From contig NZ_BAOQ01000001.1 in assembly GCF_000344155.1 (NCBI RefSeq), forward strand, positions 140,552 through 204,551: a DNA stretch of 64,000 bases, in the 5' to 3' direction. A program made the position numbers and the translations under genes. The notes under the pieces were generated by a model. That model ran no database searches, was not told the DNA's origin, and saw only the letters and a program-made list of their open reading frames with translations. Positions 49,515 through 58,522 of this stretch are shown one piece after another. Each line of letters starts with the position of its first letter. Positions within the stretch are counted from its first letter, which is position 1. The stretch is from Gordonia paraffinivorans NBRC 108238 (lineage in GTDB: Bacteria > Actinomycetota > Actinomycetes > Mycobacteriales > Mycobacteriaceae).

Positions 49515-51013
49515 CGACTCCCGCGATCGTCGTCGCCGCCCCGTCGTCGGGCAGCGGGAAGACGACGATCACCACGGGACTCATCGGGGCGCTGCGGGCC
49601 GCCGGCCACCGGGTCGCGCCCTTCAAGGTGGGGCCCGACTACATCGATCCCGGCTACCACGCGGTCGCCGCGGGTCGCCCGGGCCGCAACCTCGATCCGA
49701 ACCTGGTGGGTGAGGACCTGATCGCACCGTTGTTCGCGCACGGCGCGGCGGGTGCCGACATCGCGGTCGTCGAAGGGGTGATGGGCCTGTTCGACGGCCG
49801 GATCACCGATGCCCCGGGCACGGGAGCCGGCGGGTCAGACCAGCTGGGACTCGGGTCGACCGCACATGTGGCGACGATCCTCGGGGCGCCCGTCGTGCTC
49901 GTGGTCGACGGGTCCGGTCACAGCCAGTCGCTGGCCGCGGTGCTGCACGGCTTCCTCTCCTACGACGCATCCGTGCAGATCGCCGGGGTCATCCTCAACC
50001 GCGTCGGATCGCCGCGCCACGAACTGGTGCTCCGTCAGGCCTGCGACCGCGTCGGCCTGCCCGTCTTCGGGGTGGTGCGCCGCGATCCGTCCCTGGCCGT
50101 GCCGTCCCGGCACCTCGGCCTCATCCCGGCCGCCGAGCGCACCGAGGAGGCGGTCGCCGCCGTCGACGCCATGACCGGGCATCTCGGCGCGGCACTCGAC
50201 CTGCCCGCCATCGTCGCCGCGGCCCGCCGACGCGCGGTCGCCGACGCGCAACCGTGGTCGCCCGCGGCCGCCGTTTCGCCCGGGGCATCTGCCACACCCG
50301 GCGGCGAGGGGGCCGATGCCCATCCCGCCGGCGTCCCCGCGAGGCCGGTCGTCGCCGTCGCCGGCGGCGCCGCCTTCACGTTCGGCTACGCCGAGCACAC
50401 CGAGATGCTCACCGCGGCGGGTGCCGACGTCGTCACCTTCGACCCGCTCACCGACCGCCTGCCGGAGCACGCTGCGGGCGTCGTCATCGGCGGCGGTTTC
50501 CCGGAGGAACACGCCGAGGAGCTCTCCGCCAACACCGGTCTGCGCGCCGACCTGCGGGCGCATGCCGCCGCCGGCCGCCCGATCCACGCCGAGTGCGCCG
50601 GGCTCCTCTACCTCGCAGCGCAGCTCGACGGACACCCGATGAGCGAGGTCCTCGAACTCACCGGGCACTTCGGCCCGACGCTGACCCTCGGCTACCGGGA
50701 CGCGGTCGCGGTGGCCGACTCGGTGCTGTTCCGCGCCGGGGAGCGGATCACCGGCCACGAGTTCCATCGCAGCACCGTGGCCGTCGCCCCGGACGTCGAG
50801 GCCACCCCGGCGTGGGCGTGGCGCGACGCGGCCGGGCACGCCACCACCCACGGGATCGTCACCGCGTCGGTCCACGCGTCGTATCTGCACGTGCACCCGG
50901 CGGCTGTCCCAGAGGCGTTGCATCGCTTCGTCTCCCGCGCCCGCGAGGTCGAGACGGATGCGGGTGCGCGCGGAATGCCTCGTGCGGGTCGATCCCCGGA
51001 CGGCCGGGAGTAG
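49511..51013 (+). CDS. cobB: Cobyrinate a,c-diamide synthase
   Basis: Amidates the a and c acetates of (hydrogeno)byrinic acid with glutamine and ATP (CobB/CbiA). It has 500 residues: APSSGSGKTTITTGLIGAL, RVAPFKVGPDYIDPGYH and MGLFDGR in the synthetase domain, then a glutaminase domain with nucleophile Cys in IHAECAGLLYL and HEFHRSTV. GTG 49511 overlaps the cobO stop. Its TAG stop forms part of the TAGGCT promoter box of the next gene. Confidence 0.95.
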   Translation: MTTPAIVVAAPSSGSGKTTITTGLIGALRAAGHRVAPFKVGPDYIDPGYHAVAAGRPGRNLDPNLVGEDLIAPLFAHGAAGADIAVVEGVMGLFDGRITDAPGTGAGGSDQLGLGSTAHVATILGAPVVLVVDGSGHSQSLAAVLHGFLSYDASVQIAGVILNRVGSPRHELVLRQACDRVGLPVFGVVRRDPSLAVPSRHLGLIPAAERTEEAVAAVDAMTGHLGAALDLPAIVAAARRRAVADAQPWSPAAAVSPGASATPGGEGADAHPAGVPARPVVAVAGGAAFTFGYAEHTEMLTAAGADVVTFDPLTDRLPEHAAGVVIGGGFPEEHAEELSANTGLRADLRAHAAAGRPIHAECAGLLYLAAQLDGHPMSEVLELTGHFGPTLTLGYRDAVAVADSVLFRAGERITGHEFHRSTVAVAPDVEATPAWAWRDAAGHATTHGIVTASVHASYLHVHPAAVPEALHRFVSRAREVETDAGARGMPRAGRSPDGRE

Positions 51014-51023
51014 GCTCGCCTGC

Positions 51024-52691
51024 GTGGACTCCGCTGACAAGCTCCTCGACGCCGGCTCCCCGAAGACGGGGCGCCGACTCCGCGAAGCCCTCGACACACT
51101 GGCCGAACAGGGCGTCGACGATCCGGTCCTGCTGCGCGAGCTGCTCGAGGCGGTCCTCGTCGTCGGGCAGGGCGTCGAACTCGACCGCGCCCTGCAACGC
51201 ATCGTCGAGGTGGCCGGCGGTCTCGTCGACGCGAAGTACGGCGCCCTGGGCGTCCGCGGTCCCGACGGCGGACTGTCCGAGTTCGTCTACACCGGCATCA
51301 CCGACGCCCAGCGCGCCACCATGGGCCACCTGCCCGTCGGCAGGGGAGTGCTCGGACTGCTCATCGACGACCCGCAGATCCATCGCATCCACGACCTCGG
51401 AGCGCATCCCACCTCCGTCGGCTTCCCGCCCAACCATCCGCCGATGCACACCTTCCTCGGCGCGCCGATCATGGTGCGCGGCGAGGTGTTCGGCTCCATC
51501 TACCTCACCGAGAAGCAGTCGGCGGACACCTTCTCCGAGGTGGACGAGACCGTGGTGGCCGTGCTCGCGGTCGCGGCCGGAATCGCCATCGACAACGCCG
51601 GCCTGTTCGAGCGCGCCCGCACCCGCCACCGCTGGATGCAGGTCCTCGCGCGCCGGGGATCCGAGCCGCTGGCGGGGATCGCCCTGTCCGACACCATGTC
51701 CCGGATGTGCGTCGACGTCGCCGACCTCGTCGGCGCCGTCGACGTCTACCTGATCACCGAACTCGACGGCGAGGTCGAACTGCGCGGGCACACCGGCGAA
51801 CCCCCGCGCATCGACGATTTCACCGCGCCGTCGGCGAACTCGCTGACGGTGCAGCGCGCCGGGGCGATCTCGCCGGCCCTGGTGCGGCGCGGCGCCCGGT
51901 GGACGTCGGTGCAGCCGTTGCAGCGCGCGTCGGGCGCGTTCGGATGGATGATCATCACCCATCGCACCCGCCCGTACTGGGAGGAGGAGGAAATCGCCGG
52001 CCTGGCCGGCGTCGCCGAGATCGCCTCGCTCGCGGTCGTCTACGCCGAGCAGCAGCAGATCGCCCGCGACCTCGAGGTCCTCGAGGACCGTCACCGCATC
52101 GCCCGCGACCTGCACGACCACGTCATCCAGCGCCTGTTCGCCATCGGGATGTCGGTGCAGACCCTGCTCGCCGGGACCACCGACCGGGAAGCGGCGAAAG
52201 AGCGCCTCGGTCAGATCATGACCGACCTCGACCGGACGATCGCGCAGATCCGGACCTCGATCTTCGACCTGCAGACGGCCTCCGGCTCCGAGGACCCGAC
52301 CCTTCGGCGCCGCGTGCTCGACATCGTCTCCGAACTGTCCGGGCACGCCTCGATCTCGCCGAGCGTGAACTTCGAGGGCCCCGTCGACACGGTGGTCCCC
52401 GACACGCTCGGCCCGCACATCGACGCCGTGTTGCGGGAGGGCCTGTCGAATGCGCTGCGGCACGCGCACGCCGAACACATCTCGGTGTCGGTGTGCGCCG
52501 ACGACGTGCTGACCGTGGAGATCTCCGACGACGGGGTCGGCATCGACACCGACGTCACCTACCGCGGACTGGACAACCTCACCCGGCGCGCCGAGGAATG
52601 CGACGGCACCTTCAGCGTGGTGACGCGACCCCGCGGGGAGCGCGGCGACGGCGGCACCACGCTGACGTGGTCGGTGCCACTCGTCGGCTGA
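51024..52691 (+). CDS. GAF-domain histidine kinase, DosS/DosT-like
   Basis: A 555-residue sensor kinase without membrane segments. It has two GAF domains (about 45-195 and 215-345), a HisKA_3 domain with phospho-His364 in RIARDLHDHVIQRLF, and an ATPase domain (LREGLSNALRHAHA, SDDGVGID). GAF-1 has FPPNHPPMHTFLGAP; its His138 lines up with the haem-ligand His of DosS, so gas/redox sensing is plausible. TAGGCT, seven bases before the GTG, marks a leaderless mRNA. The kinase converges on a DosR-type regulator 8 bp away. Confidence 0.92.
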   Translation: MDSADKLLDAGSPKTGRRLREALDTLAEQGVDDPVLLRELLEAVLVVGQGVELDRALQRIVEVAGGLVDAKYGALGVRGPDGGLSEFVYTGITDAQRATMGHLPVGRGVLGLLIDDPQIHRIHDLGAHPTSVGFPPNHPPMHTFLGAPIMVRGEVFGSIYLTEKQSADTFSEVDETVVAVLAVAAGIAIDNAGLFERARTRHRWMQVLARRGSEPLAGIALSDTMSRMCVDVADLVGAVDVYLITELDGEVELRGHTGEPPRIDDFTAPSANSLTVQRAGAISPALVRRGARWTSVQPLQRASGAFGWMIITHRTRPYWEEEEIAGLAGVAEIASLAVVYAEQQQIARDLEVLEDRHRIARDLHDHVIQRLFAIGMSVQTLLAGTTDREAAKERLGQIMTDLDRTIAQIRTSIFDLQTASGSEDPTLRRRVLDIVSELSGHASISPSVNFEGPVDTVVPDTLGPHIDAVLREGLSNALRHAHAEHISVSVCADDVLTVEISDDGVGIDTDVTYRGLDNLTRRAEECDGTFSVVTRPRGERGDGGTTLTWSVPLVG

Positions 52692-52699
52692 CCCCGCCG

Positions 52700-53365
52700 C
52701 TACTGCTTGCCCTCGCGCAGCTTGGTCGCCATCACCGCCACCTGGGTGCGCCGCTGCATGTCCAGCTTGCCCAGGATGCGCGAGACATAGTTCTTGATGG
52801 TCTTCTCCGCCAGGAACATCCGCTCGGCGATCTGCCGGTTGGTCAGGCCCTCGCCGATGAGGTTGAAGACCTCGCGCTCCTGGTGGGTCAGCTCCGCGAG
52901 CGGATCCTTCTCCTCCTTCTTGCCGTCGCGCAGCTTCGCCAGCAGCGCGGCGGTGGACCGGTCGTCGAGGAGCGAGCCGCCGCGCCCGACGGTGCGGACC
53001 GCGGCGACGAGGTTGTGGCCGAGGATCTGCTTGAGGACGAAACCGCTCGCGCCGGCGAGCACCGCGGCCAGCAGCGCGTCGTCGTCGGCGTAACTCGTCA
53101 GCATCAGGCACTTGACGTCGGGTTCGGCGGCGCGGACGTCGCGGCACAGCTCCACGCCGTTGCCGTCGGGCAGGCGCACGTCGAGCACCGCCACATCGGG
53201 TTTCGTCGCCAGGATGCCGACGAGGGCCTCGCCGACGGAGGCGGCCTCACCGACGACCTCGATGTCGCCGGCGGTGCCGAGGAGGTCGCGGAGCCCGCGG
53301 CGGACCAGCTCGTGATCGTCGACGAGGTAGGCGCGGACCGGGGAGGGGGTCGAGTCGTCAGCCAT
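52700..53365 (-). CDS. NarL/DosR-family response regulator
   Basis: A 221-residue regulator: receiver domain with Asp62 ([13 protein letters not shown]) and the conserved DD (LVDDHEL), then a LuxR-type HTH ([24 protein letters not shown], shown in part, and [14 protein letters not shown]). It is 8 bp from the end of the DosS-like kinase, convergent rather than cotranscribed, and probably its partner. Upstream it faces a desaturase gene across 205 bp that contains a DosR-box-like sequence. Confidence 0.92.
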   Translation of the reverse strand: MADDSTPSPVRAYLVDDHELVRRGLRDLLGTAGDIEVVGEAASVGEALVGILATKPDVAVLDVRLPDGNGVELCRDVRAAEPDVKCLMLTSYADDDALLAAVLAGASGFVLKQILGHNLVAAVRTVGRGGSLLDDRSTAALLAKLRDGKKEEKDPLAELTHQEREVFNLIGEGLTNRQIAERMFLAEKTIKNYVSRILGKLDMQRRTQVAVMATKLREGKQ

Positions 53366-53468
53366 GGTCTGAACCTACCGGACCGATGGGCCCGCGCGAA
53401 CGCCTGACCGGGCGTTTTGCCGGGTCACGCGTCGACGCGGGACAGAACGCGACATGGGTCCCAGCACA

Positions 53469-53488
53469 AGCGGGACCTTTTCCCCACG
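53469..53488. promoter_or_regulatory. DosR-box-like palindrome between regulator and desaturase
   Basis: GGGACCTTTTCCCC lies at 53472-53485. It agrees with the GGGAC half of the DosR consensus and with the CCC of the other half but diverges in the middle. A second GGTCCC (53457-53462) and GGGACC (53472-53477) form another inverted pair. It sits about 85 bp before desA and 105 bp before the regulator. Confidence 0.45.
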
Positions 53489-53570
53489 CCGTCCGCGGTG
53501 TCGGGCGCGCACAGTGATCTGCGGCGGATCGTTTGACCGCCGCAACCCGAACGTCGGACCAGGAGTACAC

Positions 53571-54566
53571 GTGACCACCCTCATCGGACCCCCCGAGCTG
53601 AGCGACAGCGGCATGACCGGCGCTGACCTGCTGCGCGAACTGCTACCCGTGTGCGAGACCGAGGTGGAGCGCCACATGCGGATGGTCAAGGAGTGGCATC
53701 CGCACGACTACGTCCCGTGGGACGAGGGGCGCAACTTCGCCATGCTCGGCGGCGTGGACTGGGACCCCGAGCAGTCGCAGCTCTCCGACGTGGCCAAGGC
53801 CGCGATGATCACCAACCTGCTGACCGAGGACAACCTGCCCTCGTACCACCGGGTCATCGCCGAGAACTTCGGCCTCGACGACGCGTGGGGCTTCTGGGTG
53901 GGCCGCTGGACCGCCGAGGAGAACCGCCACTCGATCGTCATGCGCGACTACCTCGTGGTCACCCGCGGCGTCGACCCCGTCGAGCTCGAGAACATCCGCA
54001 TGGCGCACATGACCTCCGGGTTCAACCCGCTGCCCACCGACGACGGCCAGCGCGACCACAGCTTCGACATGCTGTTCGCGGTCGCCTACGTGAGCTTCCA
54101 GGAACTCGCCACCCGGGTGTCGCACCGCAACACCGGCAAGGCGTGCGGCGACCCGATCGCCGACCGACTGCTGCAGCGCGTCGCCGCCGACGAGAACCTG
54201 CACATGCTCTTCTACCGCAACATCGTCGCCGGCGCCCTCGACCTCGTGCCCGACCAGACGATGGCCGCCATCTACACGATCGTGTCCAACTTCCAGATGC
54301 CCGGCGCGACGATGCCCAACTTCCGCCGCAATGCGGTGCTCATCGCCAAGGGCGGCATCTACGACCTGCCGCAGCACCTCAACGAGGTGGTCATGCCGGT
54401 GCTGCGCAAGTGGCGGATCTTCGAGCGCGACGACTTCGGCCCGCTCGGCGAGCACTACCGCGAGCTCCTCGCGAAGTTCCTCGAGGACATGAACGTCAAG
54501 GTCGAGAAGTTCGAGGCGGCCCGCGAGCGCGCCCTCGAGCGCGACCGCGCGCGGGGGCGGGCTTGA
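53571..54566 (+). CDS. desA: Acyl-ACP desaturase (DesA family)
   Basis: Soluble di-iron acyl-ACP desaturase, 331 residues, which introduces a double bond into fatty-acyl-ACP. The two helical iron-ligand motifs are W-TAEENRHSIVMRDYL (EENRH) and VAADENLHMLFYRNIV (DENLH). It resembles mycobacterial DesA1/DesA2, which serve mycolic-acid or membrane lipid synthesis. An AGGAG lies five bases before GTG 53571. The C-terminus has a charged coil (ERALERDRARGR). The next small gene overlaps or abuts it. Confidence 0.92.
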   Translation: MTTLIGPPELSDSGMTGADLLRELLPVCETEVERHMRMVKEWHPHDYVPWDEGRNFAMLGGVDWDPEQSQLSDVAKAAMITNLLTEDNLPSYHRVIAENFGLDDAWGFWVGRWTAEENRHSIVMRDYLVVTRGVDPVELENIRMAHMTSGFNPLPTDDGQRDHSFDMLFAVAYVSFQELATRVSHRNTGKACGDPIADRLLQRVAADENLHMLFYRNIVAGALDLVPDQTMAAIYTIVSNFQMPGATMPNFRRNAVLIAKGGIYDLPQHLNEVVMPVLRKWRIFERDDFGPLGEHYRELLAKFLEDMNVKVEKFEAARERALERDRARGRA

Positions 54567-54571
54567 GCGAC

Positions 54572-54865
54572 GTGCTGTCGATGTGGGCGAGCGAGTCGCA
54601 GTACTCGCCGGGCGGGGTCGATCCACGCGAGGCATGCAGCTGCGACCAGGGATTCGCCACCGCGATCGCGATGGCGGAGGCCGCCGCCGACCGTAATCCC
54701 GCGTGGTGGAACGAGATCCGCGCGAACGCCGAGGACGCCCTCGAGGCGGCGTACTGCAGTTCCAAACTGCTCGGCGCGCTGATCGAGGCGTCGGCGCACC
54801 GGGCGGGTATCCCGGCCGCCGATGTCTGGGATCACATCCGCCGCACCGGCGAGCTGCCGCTCTAG
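54572..54865 (+). CDS. Small protein downstream of desA
   Basis: A 97-residue mostly helical acidic protein containing WASESQYSPGGVDPREACSC, FATAIAMAEAAADRNPAWW and VWDHIRRTGELPL. No recognised domain, membrane segment or signal peptide. Start is uncertain: TTG 54563 overlaps the desA stop, GTG 54572 has a G-rich site upstream, and ATG 54581 is also possible. Probably cotranscribed with desA; function unknown. Confidence 0.6.
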   Translation: MLSMWASESQYSPGGVDPREACSCDQGFATAIAMAEAAADRNPAWWNEIRANAEDALEAAYCSSKLLGALIEASAHRAGIPAADVWDHIRRTGELPL

Positions 54866-54912
54866 GACGCGCCCGCCGGACGCGCCCGCCGCGCCCGGTA
54901 GTGTCTGCTGCC

Positions 54913-56130
54913 ATGGCTGGTCACTATCTCGCGGGTCTCGATCTCGAGGGCCGCAAGGTCGTCGTCGTGGGCGGCGGGACCGTCGCCCAGCGCCGGCTGC
55001 CGAACCTCGTCGCGGCCGGCGCCGACGTGCACGTCATCGCCGTCGACCCCACGCCGGCGGTCGAGTCCTTCGCGGGCATCACCGTGTCGCGGCGCCGATA
55101 CGCCGACGGCGACCTTGCGGGTGCCTGGTATGCGATCGCGTGCACCGACGACCCGGACGTCAACGCGGCGGTGGTCGCCGAGGCCGAACGCCGCCACACC
55201 TTCTGCGTCCGCGCCGACGACGCCCGGCAGGGCACCGCGGTGACCCCCGCGTCCGGGCGGCACTGCGACGTGCAGTTCGGCGTCCTCGCCGGCGGCGATC
55301 ACAAACTGAGCGCGGCGCTGCGCGCGGCCATGTCGCGCGCCCTGGCCGAGGGATCGCTGTCGGTCGACGACGCCGCACCCCACGCACCGGGTGTGGCCCT
55401 CGTCGGCGGCGGCCCGGGCGACCCCGATCTCATCACCGTGCGCGGGCAGCGGCTGCTCGCCGAGGCCGACGTCGTCGTCGCCGACCGCCTCGCGCCGCCC
55501 GAGCTGCTCGCCGAACTCGGGCCTCAGGTGGAGGTCATCGACGCGGCGAAGGTGCCCTACGGCCGCGCGATGAAGCAGGAGGCGATCAACGAGGTCCTCG
55601 TCGCCAAGGCCCGGGAGGGCAAGTTCGTGGTGCGCCTCAAGGGCGGGGATCCCTACGTGTACGGACGCGGCTTCGAGGAGCTGCAGGCCTGTGTCGCCGC
55701 CGGCGTGCCGGTGACCGTGGTGCCCGGGATCAGCAGCTCGATCGCGGCACCGTCGGCGGCCGGCATCCCGGTGACCCACCGCGGGGTCACCCACGAGGTC
55801 GTCATCGTGTCCGGCCACGTCCCGCCCGGACATCCCGACTCGCTCACCGACTGGTCGGCCCTCGGCCGGTTGCGCGGCACGATCGTGCTGATGATGGCCG
55901 TCGAGCGGCTCGACAGGTTCGCCGACGCACTCCTCGAGGGTGGGCGTCCCGCCGACACCCCGGTGGCGATGATCGAGAACGGCTCGCTGCCGACCCAGCG
56001 CGTGCTGCGCGCCGATCTCGCCCACGCCGCCGAGGTCGCGCGGGCCGAGGGCCTGCGTCCGCCGGCGATCGTGGTCATCGGGCAGGTGGCCGGATTCACC
56101 GACGCCGAGCACGCTGCCCCGGCCGAGTAG
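54913..56130 (+). CDS. cobA: Siroheme/cobalamin methyltransferase fusion (CysG-like)
   Basis: A 405-residue protein: residues 1-150 are a Met8/CysG-N precorrin-2 dehydrogenase domain (VVVVGGGTVAQRRLPNLVAAGA), and 160-400 an SUMT uroporphyrin-III C-methyltransferase (VALVGGGPGDPDLITVRG, VVRLKGGDPYVYGRG, VVPGISSSIAAPSAAGIPVTH shown in part). It supplies precorrin-2 for cobalamin and siroheme for sulfite/nitrite reductase. The CysG ferrochelatase activity depends on residues I cannot verify. TAGTGT lies eight bases before the ATG. Confidence 0.93.
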   Translation: MAGHYLAGLDLEGRKVVVVGGGTVAQRRLPNLVAAGADVHVIAVDPTPAVESFAGITVSRRRYADGDLAGAWYAIACTDDPDVNAAVVAEAERRHTFCVRADDARQGTAVTPASGRHCDVQFGVLAGGDHKLSAALRAAMSRALAEGSLSVDDAAPHAPGVALVGGGPGDPDLITVRGQRLLAEADVVVADRLAPPELLAELGPQVEVIDAAKVPYGRAMKQEAINEVLVAKAREGKFVVRLKGGDPYVYGRGFEELQACVAAGVPVTVVPGISSSIAAPSAAGIPVTHRGVTHEVVIVSGHVPPGHPDSLTDWSALGRLRGTIVLMMAVERLDRFADALLEGGRPADTPVAMIENGSLPTQRVLRADLAHAAEVARAEGLRPPAIVVIGQVAGFTDAEHAAPAE

Positions 56131-56211
56131 CCCGTTCACGAGCCGGTGCATCGGCGTCCGCGTCAACGGGGATTGGCACATCGCCGCGCCCGGCCGGTAC
56201 CGTCGGGCCTT

Positions 56212-57735
56212 ATGTCGAATCCCGGATCCGTGCATGCTGGACCTGCGGCCGACGCCGCGTACCGGCCGGTCTTCGGATTGCCGATCCTGGTCCTGTCCGG
56301 GATGCAGCTGCTCATGGTGCTCGACGGCACCGTCGCGGCCCTGGCGCTCCCGCGCATCCGGGACTCGCTGATGCTGTCGGAGTCGAGCGCCAACTGGGTC
56401 ATCTCGAGTTATGTCCTCGCCTTCGGCGGCCTGATGCTCCTCGGGGGCCGCCTCGGCGACACGTTCGGCCGCAAGCGGATGTTCGTCGTCGGCGTCGCCA
56501 TGTTCACGCTCACCTCGCTGCTGTGCGGGCTCGCGTGGAACGAGGCGAGCCTGATCATCGGGCGTGCGCTGCAGGGAGCGTCCGCCGCGGTGGCGGCGCC
56601 GACCGCGATGGCGCTGGTCGCGACCACCTTCGCGCCCGGCAAACCGCGCAGCCAGGCCTTCGCCATCTACGCGGCGATGACCGGTGTCGGATCGGTGGCC
56701 GGCCTCATCCTCGGCGGCGTGCTCACCGAGGTGTCGTGGCGTCTGGTGTTCCTCATCAACGTGCCGATCGGCCTGGTGGTCGCACTCGGGGCCATCGTCG
56801 CGCTGCGCGAGTCCCAGGGTGAGCGCCTGCCGCTCGACGTCCCCGGCGCGGTGCTGGGCACCGTCGGCTGCACGCTGCTCGTCTTCGGCGTCAACGACGG
56901 GCCGAACGGATGGACCTCGCCGCTGGTGATCGGCTCGTTCGTGCTCGGCGCGGCGGCCCTGATCGCCTTCGTGATCGTCGAGCGCCGCGCCCGCAACCCG
57001 ATCCTGCCGTTCTCGCTGTTCGACAACTCCTCGCGCGTCGCCGCGCTCACGGCCATCCTCTTCGCCAGCATGATCATGATGTGCATGGCGGTGTTCATCT
57101 CCCTCTACCTGCAGGGAATCCTGAAGTACACCCCGATCCAGAGCGGCCTGTCGGTCGTGCCGTTCGCCTTCGGGCTGGGCATCGCCGCGGCCATCGCCTC
57201 GAAGCTGGCACTGATGGTCCAGCCGCGCTGGCTCGTCCTGGCCGGCGGGGCGATCCTGCTGGGCGGCTGCCTCTACGCGTCGTCGATCGCGACCGACGGG
57301 CCCGACTACTTCCCGGGCATCTTCCTGCCCGTCGTGATCATCGGCTTCGGCGTCGGCTTCGCGGTCATCCCGCTCACCCTGTCGGTGGTGGCCGGCGTCG
57401 GGCCGACCGAGATCGGCCCGCTGACCGCTCTCGCGCAGGTCGCCCAGAACCTGGGCGGAGCCATCGGCCTGGTCGTTGTCGGCGCGATGGTGACCTCGCG
57501 GGCGCTGTCGAAGGGCGGCACCACCGCGCCGGTGGAGACCATGAACGAGACCCAGCTCGCCGCGCAGGCCGAGGGCTACGGCCTGGCGTTCGCCGCCTGC
57601 GCCGGCATCGCGGTGCTCGCCGCGATCGTGGTGCTGTTCATGCGGTTCACCCCCGAGCAGGTGGCCGAGGGGCAGGCGGCGCAGGAAGCAGCCGACGCGG
57701 GCGTCGAATCATCCACCGACGCGGGCGTCGAGTAG
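56212..57735 (+). CDS. efpA: MFS drug efflux transporter, EfpA-like
   Basis: A 507-residue major-facilitator exporter with 14 predicted membrane segments. Family landmarks are MVLDGTVAALALPRI (TM1), GGRLGDTFGRKRMFVVG (loop 2-3) and SWRLVFLINVPIGL (motif C region). It matches mycobacterial EfpA, a QacA-type exporter. TTGGCA-N19-TACCGT precedes the ATG, with TACCGT eight bases before it. The C-terminus ends with a doubled DAGVES-type repeat. Confidence 0.9.
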   Translation: MSNPGSVHAGPAADAAYRPVFGLPILVLSGMQLLMVLDGTVAALALPRIRDSLMLSESSANWVISSYVLAFGGLMLLGGRLGDTFGRKRMFVVGVAMFTLTSLLCGLAWNEASLIIGRALQGASAAVAAPTAMALVATTFAPGKPRSQAFAIYAAMTGVGSVAGLILGGVLTEVSWRLVFLINVPIGLVVALGAIVALRESQGERLPLDVPGAVLGTVGCTLLVFGVNDGPNGWTSPLVIGSFVLGAAALIAFVIVERRARNPILPFSLFDNSSRVAALTAILFASMIMMCMAVFISLYLQGILKYTPIQSGLSVVPFAFGLGIAAAIASKLALMVQPRWLVLAGGAILLGGCLYASSIATDGPDYFPGIFLPVVIIGFGVGFAVIPLTLSVVAGVGPTEIGPLTALAQVAQNLGGAIGLVVVGAMVTSRALSKGGTTAPVETMNETQLAAQAEGYGLAFAACAGIAVLAAIVVLFMRFTPEQVAEGQAAQEAADAGVESSTDAGVE

Positions 57736-57753
57736 CCCTCCCGGCCCTCGCAC

Positions 57754-58494
57754 TCAGTCCGTCAGCACCACGATCTGATCGGGGGCGGCGATCTCCACTC
57801 GGGTCCCCCCGTCGGACAGCACCGCGGCCAGCCCCTCGATGTCGCGGACGGTGCGCCGGGTCTGCACCAGCTCACGCGCCATGAGCCCCTTGTAGTGCTT
57901 GTTGAAGTGGCTGACGACCTTGCGGGAGCCGTCGGGCTGCTCGGTCATCACGGTCGCGGTGACCGCGCCGGCCACCGGCCCGAGCTGCTGGTACACCCCC
58001 GACCGCAGGTCCACGACGAAGTCGTCGACGGCGTCGAGCGCAGGGGAGAGCTCGGGCTTCCAGATGGACTTCAGCGTCGGCATCCCGGGCAGCTTCGAGC
58101 CGCCGGACAACCGGTAGGCGGGGATCGGGTCGGCGGCGCGCACGACGCCGAACAGCGCCGACCCGATGGCCAGCCGCTCGGCCGCCTTGGTCTTGCCCGC
58201 GCGGGTGAGCGATGCGTGGTCGAGCGCGTCGTAGAGCACCCCGGTGTAGCGCTCGATGGCCGGGCGGGTGGGGGAGAGCCACAGGTCGGCGTTGCGGTCC
58301 ACCTCGGCGAGCTGGGTGGCGCCGAGCCCGAGCGCCGTGCGGCTGGCGTCGAGGTCCGAGGCGAGGTCGACGATGGCCTCGGCGATGCGTTTGCGCGTCG
58401 GGTTCAGCTCCGGGAACGACAGCGTGTCGAGGTCGAGGGGAGCGCCGCTCCCGCCGTCGGATTTGGTCTCGGAGGGAGGCAGGATGACGAGCAC
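57754..58494 (-). CDS. yaaA: YaaA (DUF328) peroxide-stress protein
   Basis: A 246-residue YaaA family protein. In Escherichia coli YaaA lowers free iron and limits Fenton damage during peroxide stress. Landmarks: LVILPPSETKSDGG at the start, YTGVLYDALDHASL, SALFGVVRAADPIPAYRLSGGSKLPG (in part) and HFNKHYKGLMARELV. GTG 58494 is chosen because TATGGT stands exactly six bases upstream. Its promoter overlaps that of proS head-to-head. Alternative upstream starts are less likely because they run into proS. Confidence 0.9.
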   Translation of the reverse strand: MLVILPPSETKSDGGSGAPLDLDTLSFPELNPTRKRIAEAIVDLASDLDASRTALGLGATQLAEVDRNADLWLSPTRPAIERYTGVLYDALDHASLTRAGKTKAAERLAIGSALFGVVRAADPIPAYRLSGGSKLPGMPTLKSIWKPELSPALDAVDDFVVDLRSGVYQQLGPVAGAVTATVMTEQPDGSRKVVSHFNKHYKGLMARELVQTRRTVRDIEGLAAVLSDGGTRVEIAAPDQIVVLTD

Positions 58495-58522
58495 CGGAAC
58501 ACCATAACTAAGCTGGTTTGTC
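58495..58522. promoter_or_regulatory. 28-bp divergent promoter between yaaA and proS
   Basis: For yaaA on the minus strand, TATGGT (58506-58501) stands six bases before the GTG. For proS, TAAGCT (58509-58514) stands eight bases before its GTG. The two -10 boxes are two bp apart and the whole region is 28 bp, so both polymerases cannot bind at once. Confidence 0.6.
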
